A stretch of DNA of 64,000 nt from Alcaligenaceae bacterium SAGV5 (GCA_009360345.1 SPDP01000001.1:124001-188000); one strand, 5' to 3'; positions 35,969 to 44,401 are shown, numbered from the stretch's first letter. Notes: generated by a model not told the origin, from the sequence alone. Program-made: numbers and translations.

Positions 35969-36949
35969 TCAGTTCAGCGAGATGCCGGTTTCCTTGATGA
36001 ATTGGCCCCAGAACTCATAGCTGCCGAGGACGTTCTTGCGATATTGCTCGGGCGAGCTGGAGACGGCAAGCGAACCCATCTGCTCGTAGGCCTTGCGCAC
36101 CTCGGGCGTGGCCAGGATGGCCGCCAGCTCGCGCTGGACGCGGTTGACGATGGCGGCCGGGGTGCCGGGCGGCATGATGACGCCGTATTCGGTCGCCTGC
36201 ACGACCTTGGGGTAGCCCAGCTCGACCAGGGTGGGCGCGTTGGGCAGCAGCGGGGTCCGCTTCTCGGTGGTCACCGCCAGTACCCGGACGGTGCCCGCCT
36301 GCACGTGGGGCAGGATGGGGGTCAGGTCCGAGACCATGGATTCGACCTGTCCGCCCAGGAGATCGGTGATCGCGGGGGCCGCGCCGGCATAGGGCACGTG
36401 GACGATGTCGATGCCCGCCTCGCGCTTGAAGCGTTCGCCGGCCAGGTGGACCATGGTGCCGGTGCCCGCGCTGGCATAGTTCATCTTGCCGGGATGGCTG
36501 CGGGCGCGTTCCAGGAACTGCGCCATGTTGGTGATGCCGGATTTGGCGTTGACCGCGATGACGGCGGGCACCTGGGCCAGGCTGGAAACGTAGGTCAGGT
36601 CCTGCGTGACCGAATAGGGAACCTTCATCAGGTGGGGCATGACCATCAGCGCGCCTCCCGCGCCCAGGCCCATGGTGTAGCCGTCCGGCGGCGCCTTGGC
36701 CACGGCGGCGGTGCCGATCGAGCCGCCCGCTCCCGCGCGGTTCTCGACGACGATGGTCTGCTTGAGCGCTTCGCCCAGGGGGCCGGCGATGGTGCGCACA
36801 TAGGTGTCGGTCGGTCCGCCGGGTGGGAAGGGCACGATGAAGCGGATCGGTCGCGTGGGCCACGAGGCGTCCTGCGCCATGGCCGGTGCCGTGAAAATCC
36901 CCAGGGTGCAGCTCGCGATCAGGCATGCCGCAAGGCGTCTGGTGTGCAT
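35969..36949 (-). CDS. Bug-family tripartite tricarboxylate transporter receptor
   Basis: 326-residue periplasmic receptor. Signal peptide to about residue 25 (APAMAQ), then SWPTRPIRFIVPFPPGGPTD, ENRAGAGGSIGTAAVAKAPP and HVPYAGAAPAITDLL. The start at 36949 is the first Met with a signal peptide; the frame is open further but not credible. First gene of the Bug-LeuC-LeuD operon. It probably delivers a di- or tricarboxylate to the aconitase-type enzyme. A candidate LysR-type site (37051-37069) and a -10 (37001-37006) lie upstream. No TctAB pair is present. Confidence 0.93.
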   Translation of the reverse strand: MHTRRLAACLIASCTLGIFTAPAMAQDASWPTRPIRFIVPFPPGGPTDTYVRTIAGPLGEALKQTIVVENRAGAGGSIGTAAVAKAPPDGYTMGLGAGGALMVMPHLMKVPYSVTQDLTYVSSLAQVPAVIAVNAKSGITNMAQFLERARSHPGKMNYASAGTGTMVHLAGERFKREAGIDIVHVPYAGAAPAITDLLGGQVESMVSDLTPILPHVQAGTVRVLAVTTEKRTPLLPNAPTLVELGYPKVVQATEYGVIMPPGTPAAIVNRVQRELAAILATPEVRKAYEQMGSLAVSSSPEQYRKNVLGSYEFWGQFIKETGISLN

Positions 36950-37000
36950 GGCAGTCTCCTCCGTGGCGGGCGTGGCCGCCTGTCTTGTCGGTGTCCGGGC

Positions 37001-37070
37001 ATGGTATCGGGCGGGCTTCGCCGCCGGATAGGCGCCGCCGCGCAAAGCTGCTATGGCGTGGGCGTTAACC
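37001..37070 (-). promoter_or_regulatory. candidate LysR site and -10 box, Bug-leuCD operon
   Basis: CTATGGCGTGGGCGTTAAC at 37051-37069 (plus-strand reading) shares CTATGGCG with the site at 41682. On the minus strand a TACCAT -10 lies at 37006-37001, its edge 54.5 bp from the site centre. The element overlaps the stop codon of the panE-like gene. This is the weakest of the three dyads. Confidence 0.35.
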
Positions 37071-38093
37071 GGGCGCGGCGTACAGGCCCAGCCGTTCGGC
37101 GCGCACCCGCGCCAGCGCATAGACCGTGTCGAGCAGCGGCGCGGGCACGCCCAGTTCGGCGGCGATCTCGACGGCCGCGCCCAGGATGCTGTCCAGTTCC
37201 ACCGCGCGGCCCGCTTCCACGTCCTGCAGCATCGAGGTCTTGATGTGGCCCAGCTTGCGCGTGACCGCCAGCCGCGCCGGGGGCTCGATGGCCAACGGCA
37301 GGCCCAGCGCGTCGCCCATGGCCAGCAGTTCGCGCATCATGGCCTGGAACAGGCGGTTGACGCGTTCGTCGTCGATCAGCAGGTCGGTGTGCGAGCCCGT
37401 CAGCAGGCTGACCGGGTTGAAGCAGGCGTTGCCCAGCAGTTTTTCCCAGACGATGCGGCGGATGTCGGGGTTGGCGGATGCCTCGAAGCCGGCGGCGGCC
37501 AGGCACGCGGCCACGTTCTGCGCGCGCGGGCTGGCGCCGCCGCCCGGCTCGCCCACCACCAGCCGCGACCCCGAGGCGTGGGCGACCACGCCGGGTTCGG
37601 GGCAGGAGCTGGAGGGAAACACCACGAAACCCAGGATGCGGTCCGCGGGGATGGCGTGTTCGAGCCGGCCGTCGGGATCCACGGCGCGCAGTCGGTGGCC
37701 GGCCAGCGGGCCGCCGCCCGACTGGAAGAACCACCACGGGACGCCGTTCAGGGCGGGCAGTACGAGGGTGTCCGGTCCGATCATGGGACCCAGGCGGTCG
37801 GCCAGGCCGGGCAGCGACGGCGACTTGACCGCCAGGATCAACAGGTCCTGGGGGCCCAGCCGCTCCGGATCGTCGCTGGCGCGGACGCGGGCGGCCGATC
37901 GCGCGCCGCCGCTGTCCAGCCGTATGCCGTGTTCGTCCAGCGCGCGCAGCGTGGCGCCCCGCGCCAGCACGCTGACGTCGTTGCCCGCCAGGGCCAGGCG
38001 GGCGGCCAGAAAGCCGCCGATGGCGCCCGCGCCGGCGACGCCTATCCTCAGGCGGGCAGGGGTGGGCGGGGTCTGGTCGTGCGCGTCGTTCAT
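37065..38093 (-). CDS. ketopantoate reductase family protein (PanE/ApbA-like)
   Basis: 342-residue NADPH-dependent 2-hydroxyacid dehydrogenase. Rossmann motif RIGVAGAGAIGGFLAARLALAG (about residues 18-39); catalytic lysine expected in LLILAVKSPSL and in KLLGNACFNPVSLLTGS (about 230-247). Catabolic clusters often contain PanE homologues unrelated to pantothenate; with no other pan gene here, I expect reduction or oxidation of a 2-oxo/2-hydroxy acid of this pathway. The start at 38093 is chosen because the longer frame begins with charged, unlikely residues. It diverges from the CoA-transferase gene. Confidence 0.82.
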   Translation of the reverse strand: MNDAHDQTPPTPARLRIGVAGAGAIGGFLAARLALAGNDVSVLARGATLRALDEHGIRLDSGGARSAARVRASDDPERLGPQDLLILAVKSPSLPGLADRLGPMIGPDTLVLPALNGVPWWFFQSGGGPLAGHRLRAVDPDGRLEHAIPADRILGFVVFPSSSCPEPGVVAHASGSRLVVGEPGGGASPRAQNVAACLAAAGFEASANPDIRRIVWEKLLGNACFNPVSLLTGSHTDLLIDDERVNRLFQAMMRELLAMGDALGLPLAIEPPARLAVTRKLGHIKTSMLQDVEAGRAVELDSILGAAVEIAAELGVPAPLLDTVYALARVRAERLGLYAAPG

Positions 38094-38210
38094 CGATGAG
38101 GTCTCCTGAGGGAATGGCCGTGAGGTCTGGCCCATTATTCCGGTCCGCGCCGCGCGCGCGGTGTACCCCCGCGGCATTTCTGCCTGCGCGCCGCGGATAT
38201 AGCGCGCACG

Positions 38211-38280
38211 TTATGCGCATGTACGCATTGCAGTCTTGCCGGCCCAGGCAGTAGGCAAGCCCGCGCCGCGCCCCTAGAGT
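38211..38280 (+). promoter_or_regulatory. candidate LysR site and -10 box, CoA-transferase operon
   Basis: TTATGCGCATGTACGCATTG (38211-38230) contains the dyad ATGCG-6-CGCAT. A TAGAGT -10 lies at 38275-38280, with its edge 54.5 bp from the dyad centre, inside CGCCCCTAGAGTC. The same arrangement, including a near-identical CGCCTAGACTC -10 context, occurs at 41682-41750. Confidence 0.5.
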
Positions 38281-38349
38281 CCGGACTGCGGCGACAGGCG
38301 CGGACGGGACGAGACGCGTCCGGCCGTCGGCGCGAACGCGGAGGAATGT

Positions 38350-39579
38350 ATGCATCGATCGACGGGCCCGTTGTCGCACGTCAAGGTCCTGGACCTGAGC
38401 CGTATCCTGGCCGCCCCCTGGGCCAGCCAGACCCTGGCCGACCTGGGCGCCGACGTCATCAAGGTGGAGCGCCCGGGCAGCGGCGACGACACCCGCGCCT
38501 GGGGACCGCCCTTCCTGAAGGACGGCCGGGGCGAAGATACCGAAGAAGCCGGCTATTACCTCGCGGTCAACCGCGGCAAGCGGTCGATCACGGTCGGGCT
38601 CGACACGCCCGAAGGCCAGCGCATCGTGCGGGAACTGGCCATGCGCGCCGACATCCTGCTTGAAAACTACAAATTCGGCACGCTGGCGCGCTACGGGCTG
38701 GACGAGGCGTCGCTGCGCGCCCTGAACCCGCGGCTGATCTATTGCTCGGTCACCGGCTTCGGGCAGACCGGGCCGCGCCGCGACCAGCCCGCCTACGACT
38801 TCCTGATACAGGCCATGGGCGGCCTGATGAGCGTGACCGGCGAGCGCGACGGCCGTCCCGGCGGCGGTCCGCAGAAGGTGGGCGTGCCCATCGTCGACCT
38901 GATGACCGGCATGTACACGGCGGTAGCCGTGCTGGCCGCGCTGGCCCGCCGCAACGAGACGGGCAAGGGCGAGTACATCGACATCGGCATGTTCGACGTG
39001 CAGGTGGCCACCCTGGCCAACCAGGCGATGAACTACCTTGTGTCCGGCAAGCCGCCCCGGCGCAACGGCAACGCCCATCCCAACATCCAGCCGCAGGACG
39101 TCTACCGCTGCGCCGACGGCGACATCATCCTGGTGGTGGGCAACGACGGCCAGTTCCGCAAGCTGTGCGAGGCCCTCGGCCACGCGGAATGGGCGGCGGA
39201 CGAACGCTACGCCACCAACGCGCAGCGGGTGCGCCATATCGAACGGTTGTCGGCGATGCTGCGCGAGGATCTCGCGCGGCGCGACCGCGCGAGCCTGCTT
39301 GCCTTGCTCGACGGCGCCGGCGTGCCGTGCGGCCCGATCAACACCGTGGCCGAGGTGTTCGAGGAGCCGCAGACGATCGCGCGCGGCCTGCTGCGCCATA
39401 TCGAGCATCCCAGCGGAGGCCGGGTCCCGCAGGTCGCCAGTCCCATGCGGTTCGCCGACGCGGCGCTGCCGGGTCTCGCGGCGCCGCCCACGCTGGGCCA
39501 GCACAGCGCGGAGATCCTGGCCGAGCTGGGCTACGACGCGGCCGGCATCGAAGCGTTGCGCGCCGCGGGCGCCATCTGA
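38350..39579 (+). CDS. CaiB/BaiF family (class III) CoA-transferase
   Basis: 409-residue CoA-transferase. It starts with LSHVKVLDLSRILAAPWASQTLADLGADVIKVE-type residues; the catalytic aspartate is in VPIVDLMTGMY (about residue 184). NPRLIYCSVTGFGQTGP and AYDFLIQAMGGLMSVTG are family hallmarks. Such enzymes move CoA from succinyl- or another acyl-CoA onto a carboxylate such as itaconate, mesaconate, oxalate or citramalate. Here it probably activates a dicarboxylate or aromatic acid. GAGGA precedes the ATG at 38350. The downstream GST-like gene starts 11 bases after its stop. Confidence 0.92.
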   Translation: MHRSTGPLSHVKVLDLSRILAAPWASQTLADLGADVIKVERPGSGDDTRAWGPPFLKDGRGEDTEEAGYYLAVNRGKRSITVGLDTPEGQRIVRELAMRADILLENYKFGTLARYGLDEASLRALNPRLIYCSVTGFGQTGPRRDQPAYDFLIQAMGGLMSVTGERDGRPGGGPQKVGVPIVDLMTGMYTAVAVLAALARRNETGKGEYIDIGMFDVQVATLANQAMNYLVSGKPPRRNGNAHPNIQPQDVYRCADGDIILVVGNDGQFRKLCEALGHAEWAADERYATNAQRVRHIERLSAMLREDLARRDRASLLALLDGAGVPCGPINTVAEVFEEPQTIARGLLRHIEHPSGGRVPQVASPMRFADAALPGLAAPPTLGQHSAEILAELGYDAAGIEALRAAGAI

Positions 39580-39590
39580 TGGGAGTGGAC

Positions 39591-40205
39591 ATGAAGCTGC
39601 ACTGGTCGCCCAAGTCGCCGTATGTACGCAAGGTCATGGTCTGCCTGTACGAGCTCAGGCTGGAGGAGCGCGTGGAGCGCGTGCGGTCGGTCGCGGCCAT
39701 GCTGCGGCCCAATCCGCAGATCATGCGCGACAACCCGCTCAGCAAGATCCCCACGCTGGTATTGGACGACGGCATGGCCTTGTTCGATTCGGCGGTCATC
39801 TGCGAATACCTGGACGACCTGGCCGGCGGCGACCTGTTTCCTGCCCGGAGCGAGGAAAAGTGGCGGGCCCTGCGCTGGCATGCCTTCGCCGACGGCCTGC
39901 TGGATGTGCTGATCCTCTGGCGCAACGAGGCCGACCGGGACGCGGCGCAGCGCTCGGATGCGCTCATCGATGCCTTCCGGATCAAGACCGAGGCATCGCT
40001 GCGCCGGCTGGAGGGCGAGGCGCGGGAACTGGCGGCTGCCCCGTTCGGCATCGGCCACATCGGGCTGGGCTGCGCGCTGGGCTACCTGGATTTCCGCTTT
40101 GGCGCGCTGCAATGGCGCGAGCGGGCGCAGCACCTGGCCGCATGGTACGACGAAATCGCGGCGCGGCCGTCCTTCCGGCGCACGGAGCCCGTGCTGGAAG
40201 GATGA
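39591..40205 (+). CDS. glutathione S-transferase family protein
   Basis: 204-residue GST-fold protein. The N-terminal thioredoxin domain starts KLHWSPKSPYVRKVMVCLYEL, with a Ser at the glutathione-activating position (SPKSPYV), and carries SKIPTLVLDDGMALFDSAVICEYLDD. The all-helical C-terminal domain follows (about 85-200). An ATG at 39579 overlapping the upstream stop is possible, but 39591 has GGGAGTGG at the right distance. Co-transcribed with the CoA-transferase. It may isomerise or detoxify a maleyl-type intermediate (maleylpyruvate-isomerase-like role); this is speculation. Confidence 0.85.
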   Translation: MKLHWSPKSPYVRKVMVCLYELRLEERVERVRSVAAMLRPNPQIMRDNPLSKIPTLVLDDGMALFDSAVICEYLDDLAGGDLFPARSEEKWRALRWHAFADGLLDVLILWRNEADRDAAQRSDALIDAFRIKTEASLRRLEGEARELAAAPFGIGHIGLGCALGYLDFRFGALQWRERAQHLAAWYDEIAARPSFRRTEPVLEG

Positions 40206-40212
40206 GCGCGCC

Positions 40213-41049
40213 TTATGCGTAGAGCCGGGTCGGGTTGTCGACCAGGATCCGGCGCGCCAGCGGTTCGCTGTCGGTCCACGCCAGGAAGGTGTCGAACAGC
40301 CGGCGCGTGCCGGGCCACGGATCGATGCGGATGTGGGGCCAGTCGCTGCCCCAGACGAGCTGGTCGGGATTGGCCTCGACCAGGGCGCGATGGAAGGGGC
40401 GGCCGGGCTCCGGGTCCGGCGTATCCAGCAGGCTGCGGTAGGCCGACAGCTTGACCCAGGCCTTGCCGTCGCCCAGCAGCCTGGCCAGTTGCTGGAAACC
40501 CGGGTCGTCCGTGCCCGCCTCCACGTCGAAGCTGCCCATGTGGTCGATCACGACCGGGCAGGGCAGGTCCGCCAGCACCGGCGCGATGCCCGGCAGGGCC
40601 CGGCAGTCGGTCCACAGTTCGACGTGCAGTCCGGCATCGGCCACCGCGCGGGCCATCTGTTGGAGATCCTCGATCGAGGCGCTGCCGGCGAAATTCCCGG
40701 CCGCGCCGCTGCGGTGGCTGTAGCGCAGCGCGCGCACGCCGCGTTCGCGCAGCGTGGCCAGGTCCAGCGGCGTGCCCGGGCGCGCGACGATGACGCCGCG
40801 CAGGTGATCTTGCGCCGCCAGCGCATGGAACAGCAGCGAATAGTCTTCCCCGTACGCGCTGGGATGCACCAGCACCGCGTGCGACAGCCCCTGGCTCGCG
40901 AGCATGGCCGAGTGGTCCGCGACCAGCGCTTCCGGCGGCGTGTAGCTGCGTTCGGCCGCCAGCGGAAAGCGGTCGTAGGGGCCGAGCAGGTGGTTATGGC
41001 AATCCCAGCCCGTGATCGGGGTGGCGGCCTGCCGCGTGCCGCCGCTCAT
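40213..41049 (-). CDS. amidohydrolase family protein (PDC-hydrolase-like)
   Basis: 278-residue metal-dependent TIM-barrel hydrolase of the amidohydrolase-2 group that includes 2-pyrone-4,6-dicarboxylate lactonase. Landmarks: GWDCHNHLLGP (His-x-His), HAVLVHPSAYGED, VIDHMGSFD and QLVWGSDWPH (active-site Asp) at about residue 236. These enzymes open lactones or decarboxylate aromatic acids. Overlaps the upstream carboxymuconolactone-decarboxylase-like gene by 4 nt (ATGA). The pairing suggests a lactone step. Substrate unknown. Confidence 0.88.
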   Translation of the reverse strand: MSGGTRQAATPITGWDCHNHLLGPYDRFPLAAERSYTPPEALVADHSAMLASQGLSHAVLVHPSAYGEDYSLLFHALAAQDHLRGVIVARPGTPLDLATLRERGVRALRYSHRSGAAGNFAGSASIEDLQQMARAVADAGLHVELWTDCRALPGIAPVLADLPCPVVIDHMGSFDVEAGTDDPGFQQLARLLGDGKAWVKLSAYRSLLDTPDPEPGRPFHRALVEANPDQLVWGSDWPHIRIDPWPGTRRLFDTFLAWTDSEPLARRILVDNPTRLYA

Positions 41050-41633
41050 CGTGCCTTGCCCCAGACCGCCTCGTCGTCCTGGGGTAGCGGGAAGGCGGCG
41101 ACGACGCCGGGTTCCAGGGGGATTTCGTGCGCGTTCAGCGTCATCGCCACCAACGTGTAGTAACCGATCAGCGCGGTCAGCTCCACCACCGCGCGCGCGC
41201 CGAAACGGGCCAGCGTCGCGGCATAGGTGGCGTCGGACACCGACCGGTGGGCGTTCAGCTCGCTGGCGTAGCGCACCACCAGCGCATCGTCCTGCGCCAG
41301 CTCGATGGGGATGCGGCGTTCGCGCAGCGCCTCGATGATCCAGGCTTCCACGCCCGCCTTCTCGGCCTCGGTCTTGTGGGCGGCCCACTCGAAGGGCGAG
41401 CTGCAGGCCCGGGCCGTGACCAGGATGGCCAGTTCCGACAGCCGGGGCGGCAGCGTGGTGTCGTAGCGCAGCAGTTCGCCCATGGCCGACCAGCGCTCGG
41501 CCAGCTCGGGGTTGTACAGCGCGGCGCGCAGCGGGCCACGCAGCCGGCCACGCTTGCCGGCGATGACTTTGTCGTGCACCCGGCGTTGTTCCGGGCTCAT
41601 GGTTTCGGGCGTGGGCAGGTCGATTCTCGGCAT
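41046..41633 (-). CDS. carboxymuconolactone decarboxylase (CMD) family protein
   Basis: 195-residue CMD/AhpD-like protein. Family signs are VTARACSSPFEWAAHKTEAEKAGVE (about residues 73-97, where AhpD-like proteins have a CxxC; here the pair is replaced by single C) and VELTALIGYYTLVAMTLNAHEIPLEPG. So it resembles the non-redox CMD branch. The family covers gamma-carboxymuconolactone decarboxylase and many unknowns. The start at 41633 follows GAGGAG; an upstream in-frame Met is less likely. First gene of a two-gene operon with the amidohydrolase. It diverges from the enoyl-CoA hydratase gene. Confidence 0.85.
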   Translation of the reverse strand: MPRIDLPTPETMSPEQRRVHDKVIAGKRGRLRGPLRAALYNPELAERWSAMGELLRYDTTLPPRLSELAILVTARACSSPFEWAAHKTEAEKAGVEAWIIEALRERRIPIELAQDDALVVRYASELNAHRSVSDATYAATLARFGARAVVELTALIGYYTLVAMTLNAHEIPLEPGVVAAFPLPQDDEAVWGKAR

Positions 41634-41681
41634 GGGCTCCTCTCGTCTTGCACGCATTATCGGGCGCGCCGCCCGCGCGCG

Positions 41682-41750
41682 CTATGGCGCCGGGCGCATA
41701 GCAGCCTTGACCGCGCCCGCCTTTGCGCGGGTTGCGCGCGCGCCTAGACT
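41682..41750 (+). promoter_or_regulatory. candidate LysR site and -10 box, enoyl-CoA hydratase
   Basis: CTATGGCGCCGGGCGCATAG (41682-41701) is a dyad with arms CTATG/CATAG. A TAGACT -10 at 41745-41750 starts 53.5 bp from its centre. Same layout as at 38211-38280. It lies between divergent genes, so it may serve both. Confidence 0.5.
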
Positions 41751-41786
41751 CGCTGCGTATCCTGCCCACGATCACGACCCTTTTCC

Positions 41787-42563
41787 ATGAACGAATTCAA
41801 GCAACTGCAACTGCGGGTGGATGGCCACATCGCGCTGGTGACCCTGGACAGCCCGCCGGTCAATGCCCTGACCCGCGTGCTGAACGATGAACTGACCGCC
41901 GCGCTGGACTGGATATCCGAGACGCCCGAGGTCCGGGTGGTGGTGCTGACCGGGGCGGGGAAGGTGTTCTGCGCCGGCGCCGACCTGAAAGGGCGGGCCG
42001 ACGTGATCAAGGGTCCGGGCGACCTGCCCGCTCACCTGCGCCGCACCCGCGAGTGCTTCCACGCCATCCGCGAATGCGCCAAGCCCGTGGTGGCGGCCAT
42101 CAACGGCCCGGCGCTGGGATCCGGGCTGGCCATGGTGGCCTCGGCCGACGTGCTGATCGCCTCCGAGCGCGCCTCGCTGGGCCTGCCCGAAGTGGACGTG
42201 GGCCTCTTGGGCGGATGCCGCCATGCGATGCGCCTGTTTCCCCATTCGCTGCTGCGGCGCATGATGCTGACCGGCTACCGGGTGCCGGCGGCCGAACTCT
42301 ACCGGCTCGGCATCGTCGAGGCCTGTACGGCTCAGGAAGACCTGCTGCCCGCCGCGATGGAGATGGCCGGCGTCATCGCCGCCAAGAGCCCCGTCTCCAC
42401 GCGCATGGGCAAGCACACGCTGAACACCATCGAGGACATGAGCCTGCGCGACGGCTATCGCTACGAACAGGACATGACAGCGATCATCGCCACCACCGAG
42501 GATGCCGCCGAGGCGCAGGCCGCGTTCCGCGAAAAGCGGGCGCCGGTGTTCAAGGGGCGGTAG
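41787..42563 (+). CDS. enoyl-CoA hydratase/isomerase family protein
   Basis: 258-residue crotonase-fold enzyme. The oxyanion-hole segments are FCAGADLKGRAD (about residues 62-73) and INGPALGSGLAM (about 109-120); the second carries SG rather than GG. The catalytic position LPEVDVGLLGGC (about 141-152) has E and D, so both acid sites may be filled. Family roles include hydration, isomerisation, decarboxylation and hydrolysis of acyl-CoAs. Here it probably acts on the product of the CoA-transferase. Own promoter with the dyad at 41682; the LysR gene starts 84 nt downstream. Confidence 0.9.
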   Translation: MNEFKQLQLRVDGHIALVTLDSPPVNALTRVLNDELTAALDWISETPEVRVVVLTGAGKVFCAGADLKGRADVIKGPGDLPAHLRRTRECFHAIRECAKPVVAAINGPALGSGLAMVASADVLIASERASLGLPEVDVGLLGGCRHAMRLFPHSLLRRMMLTGYRVPAAELYRLGIVEACTAQEDLLPAAMEMAGVIAAKSPVSTRMGKHTLNTIEDMSLRDGYRYEQDMTAIIATTEDAAEAQAAFREKRAPVFKGR

Positions 42564-42647
42564 CGGCCGGGCGGAGGTCCAGGGCGCCCCGCGACGCGCG
42601 GGCGGGGTATAAACTCGTCTTCTTTTCCTGGACGAGCGCCGCTTGCG

Positions 42648-43610
42648 ATGCAGCATCCGAAAGCCACCAGCATCCAGCTGGACGTCACCGCCAGCCTGCA
42701 GAAATGGCGGGCTTTTCTCGCGATCGGCGAACTGGGCAGCCTGACGCGCGCGGCCCTGTTCCTGAACAGCAATCAATCCTTGCTCAGCCGGCAGTTGAAC
42801 GCGCTCGAACGCGAGTGCGGCACGCGGCTGTTCGTGCGCACCGGCCGGGGCGTGGAGCTGTCGGACGTGGGGCAGCGCATCTTCCCCCAGGTGCGCGCGC
42901 TGCTGGCCGATGCCGAGCAACTGGAAAGCGAGATCCGCGAGCAGGCGCGCGACGCCAGTGGCCGCGTCACGCTGGGCACCCTGCCGTCCATCGGCCACCA
43001 TCTGGTGGGCCAGCTCTTCACCGAGGTGCGGGCCCGCTATCCCGGCGTCAACCTGAAGGTGCTGGAAGGATCCAGCGGCCAGGTCGAGGAGTGGCTGGTC
43101 GACGCGCGGGTGGACATCGGCATCCTGTACCGCTACGGCGGCGCGTTGCCCGAGCATGAGCAGTGTCTGGCCACGGTGGACAGCTACCTGATCGGGCCCG
43201 CGGGCGACCGCCTGACCGCGCAGGAGGAAGTGCCCTTCCGCAGCCTGCACGAGCTGCCCTTCATCCTGCCCAGCGCGCCCAACGGGCTGCGCACCGCGCT
43301 CGATTCCATCGCGCGCCAGGAACACATCACGCTGGCCCCGGTGATCGAGGCCGATTCGCTGCCGCTCCAGGCCTCGCTGGTCGCGCGCGAGCGGCTGTAC
43401 ACGGTGCTGCCGCTGCACGCGGTATGGACCGAGGTCGGCAAGGGCGAGGTGCAGGCCGCCCGCATCGTCGATCCGCCGTTCCAGCGCGCCGTCGCGCTGG
43501 TCTTCGCCAAGACCAAGGGGCCAGGCAAGGCCGTTTCGGCCATCGCGGGCCTGATCGGCGAGATCGTGGACAGGATGGCGCGCGACGGCATGTGGCGGAC
43601 CGACCGCTAA
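42648..43610 (+). CDS. LysR-family transcriptional regulator
   Basis: 320-residue LysR regulator. Helix-turn-helix at about residues 20-80 (WRAFLAIGELGSLTRAALFLNSNQSLLSRQLNALERECG, with RTGRGVELSDVGQRIF), followed by a linker helix and the periplasmic-binding-protein-like effector domain (about 105-300). Centrally placed and read away from the CoA-transferase, amidohydrolase and aconitase-type genes. It is the only regulator for them and the best candidate binder of the three dyads (37051, 38211, 41682). A TATAAA about 40 bp upstream might be its own -10. Effector unknown. Confidence 0.92.
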   Translation: MQHPKATSIQLDVTASLQKWRAFLAIGELGSLTRAALFLNSNQSLLSRQLNALERECGTRLFVRTGRGVELSDVGQRIFPQVRALLADAEQLESEIREQARDASGRVTLGTLPSIGHHLVGQLFTEVRARYPGVNLKVLEGSSGQVEEWLVDARVDIGILYRYGGALPEHEQCLATVDSYLIGPAGDRLTAQEEVPFRSLHELPFILPSAPNGLRTALDSIARQEHITLAPVIEADSLPLQASLVARERLYTVLPLHAVWTEVGKGEVQAARIVDPPFQRAVALVFAKTKGPGKAVSAIAGLIGEIVDRMARDGMWRTDR

Positions 43611-43627
43611 GTCCCAGGAGGAACCCG

Positions 43628-44401
43628 ATGCCGACAAAACCCGGCAAGCTTTATCTCGTCAGCCTGGGAACGGGGGATCCCGATCACCTGACCCTGCGGG
43701 CCGACCGCGTCATGCGCGAAGCCGATCTGGTGGTGGGGCAGGCCGACGCACCGTCCCGCTATCCGCAACTGGCCGGCAGGCGGTTCATGGAAGCCGGCCA
43801 CGGCCTCTTCACGCCCATGGCGAGGCGGCGCGCCTCGCCGGAAGAGGTCGAGGCGGAAGAGGCTCCCCGCCGCCAGGCTATCCGCGATTGCGTCGCGGCG
43901 GGTGGCACGGTGGCGGTCCTCACGCAGGGCGATCCGACGCTGTACGGTCCGCAGATCGGCTACCTGGACGCGTTCCGCGACCTCGGGCCCGAGGTCGTGC
44001 CGGGCATCTCCAGCTTCGCCGCCGGCAACGCGGCGCTGGGGTGCGCCGTGACGGGCGGGAGCGACAGCCAGTCGGTGATCCTGAGCCTGGGCAAGAACGC
44101 CAACGAAGGCTATGGCGGCCGCGATCGCCTGTCGGTGCTGGCGCAGAGCCGCAGCGCGCTGGTCCTGTTCACGATGCGGACCGACCTGGCCAGGGTGGTG
44201 GAGGAATTGCGCGCCGGCTATCCGGGCGACACGCCGGCGGCCATCGTCTGCCACGCGGGACGCGAGGCGCGGCAGCAGGTGCTGCGCGCCACGCTGGATA
44301 CGCTGGTGGAGGTGGCTGGCCGGCATGAACTGCCGTTCGAGCACCTCGTCTACGTCGGCGATTTCCTGGCGCGCCCGGCGGGCGACTACCAGGACGGCTG
44401 A
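43628..44401 (+). CDS. orphan tetrapyrrole-methylase-fold SAM methyltransferase
   Basis: 257-residue protein of the tetrapyrrole (corrin/porphyrin) methylase superfamily. The first SAM-loop reads [21 protein letters not shown] (residues 8-28), and [19 protein letters not shown] with [16 protein letters not shown] follows, as in CobM/CbiF-like enzymes. Length is standard. No cobalamin, sirohaem or haem d1 gene is near; it sits 17 nt after a LysR gene and converges on a Gfo/Idh gene with a 16-nt overlap. It could methylate a precorrin made elsewhere, or a different substrate. The family call is firm, the substrate is open. Confidence 0.82.
   Translation: MPTKPGKLYLVSLGTGDPDHLTLRADRVMREADLVVGQADAPSRYPQLAGRRFMEAGHGLFTPMARRRASPEEVEAEEAPRRQAIRDCVAAGGTVAVLTQGDPTLYGPQIGYLDAFRDLGPEVVPGISSFAAGNAALGCAVTGGSDSQSVILSLGKNANEGYGGRDRLSVLAQSRSALVLFTMRTDLARVVEELRAGYPGDTPAAIVCHAGREARQQVLRATLDTLVEVAGRHELPFEHLVYVGDFLARPAGDYQDG

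Noticed and set aside
37065-38093. panE of pantothenate synthesis
   Set aside because: Fold is right, but no panB/panC nearby and the gene lies in a catabolic group; kept as PanE-like only.
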